From Aquirhabdus parva (GTDB lineage Bacteria > Pseudomonadota > Gammaproteobacteria > Pseudomonadales > Moraxellaceae): 64,000 nucleotides of DNA. A program made the translations under genes and the position numbers. Location: assembly GCF_003351745.1 (NCBI RefSeq), contig NZ_CP031222.1, positions 1,284,207-1,348,206 on the forward strand, in the 5' to 3' direction. Within the stretch, counting starts at the first letter, position 1, and the number at the start of each line of letters is the position of its first letter. A model generated the notes under the pieces. It searched no databases and was not told the origin of the DNA. It saw only the letters and a list, made by a program, of their open reading frames with translations. Positions 63,712-64,000 of this stretch are shown here, piece by piece.

Positions 63712-64000
63712 CAATAACCTATTTCACTCACTCTTTGCAGAGGTACTGCGAGAGAGAGATCTTTGTCTTCAGCAGTTAATCAAATACGACTCTATCAGTC
63801 ATAACTCGTTTGCAGTGCGTTGACAACATGTTTGAGCTATTTGGCTTTCATATCTATTCTCAATACAAGTAAATGTGTTCATTGTAAACATTGGCATTAG
63901 AAGATAGTATTTGGCATCCAAAGACCTAGATTGCATGTCTTAATAATGAAACCATATAAAGGTATTTCGTGTGGTTTGCTACAGCTGATTTCCATAAATA
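63712..64000. other. Unassigned end of the window
   Basis: 289 bases with no supported gene or RNA. The last bases (CCATAAATA) equal the right end of the shared operator, but no left arm is visible. Confidence 0.4.

Noticed and set aside
63988-64000. CCATAAATA at the window end, matching the right arm of the 25-bp operator
   Set aside because: No left arm or TTGACA precedes it and only nine bases match exactly; more sequence would be needed.

Overview
The window looks like a chromosomal segment of a gammaproteobacterium of the family Moraxellaceae, close to Acinetobacter. The grounds are: an Hfq with a long glycine-rich tail (typical of Acinetobacter/Moraxella), the neighbouring hisZ-purA genes, a miaA-hfq pair without hflX, a PF10118 'metal-dependent hydrolase' paralogue pair, a two-component system that reads like AdeRS, and moderate-to-low GC. 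This is protein-level recognition from memory; no search was run.

Layout. 1-33.6 kb is mostly conserved core: purA, hisZ, a Bax-inhibitor-like membrane protein, nadK-yeaC, sohB, nadA, a Pro-Arg-His tRNA operon, pgk, an alanine-rich lipoprotein, fba, glnA (with a good sigma-54 promoter), ubiC-ubiA, tsaE-mutL-miaA-hfq, surA-lptD (reverse), amgK-murU-xerC and etfBA. An Ile2(CAT) tRNA at 33,965 marks the change to accessory DNA. Just after it lie a small gene broken at an A9 tract and an orphan C-terminus of an RTX-type secreted protein, which look like island debris.

35.4-48.0 kb holds the most intriguing block. A plus-strand trio (class III aminotransferase, FemAB/GNAT-like acyltransferase, arginase-fold enzyme) runs convergently into an eight-gene minus-strand operon: outer-membrane factor, FtsX/DevC-like permease, ABC ATPase, lipoprotein HlyD adaptor, HAD phosphatase, alpha/beta hydrolase and a paired small EamA/SMR transporter. 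That operon is divergent from an AdeRS-like response regulator and kinase. I read this as a regulated make-and-export system for an unidentified amine or guanidine-derived, perhaps lipidic, product.

48.0-64 kb is a chain of TetR-controlled lipid and aromatic metabolism modules: (i) a second PF10118 gene divergent from a TetR with an 18-bp perfect palindrome in front of it; (ii) a five-gene beta-oxidation cassette (acyl-CoA dehydrogenase, SDR, two MaoC hydratases, SCP2-type thiolase) divergent from a TetR, with two 14-bp operator-like sites 34 bp apart; (iii) an operon of two alpha/beta hydrolases, an FAD monooxygenase, an amidohydrolase and an MFS transporter, followed by an OmpW-family porin gene and a third TetR. 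In module iii an identical 25-bp palindrome overlaps a TTGACA promoter both before the first hydrolase and between the MFS and OmpW genes, and a diverged copy sits upstream. This indicates one uncharacterised regulon for uptake and breakdown of a hydrophobic or aromatic compound.

I saw no CRISPR array, rRNA, complete insertion sequence or prophage.
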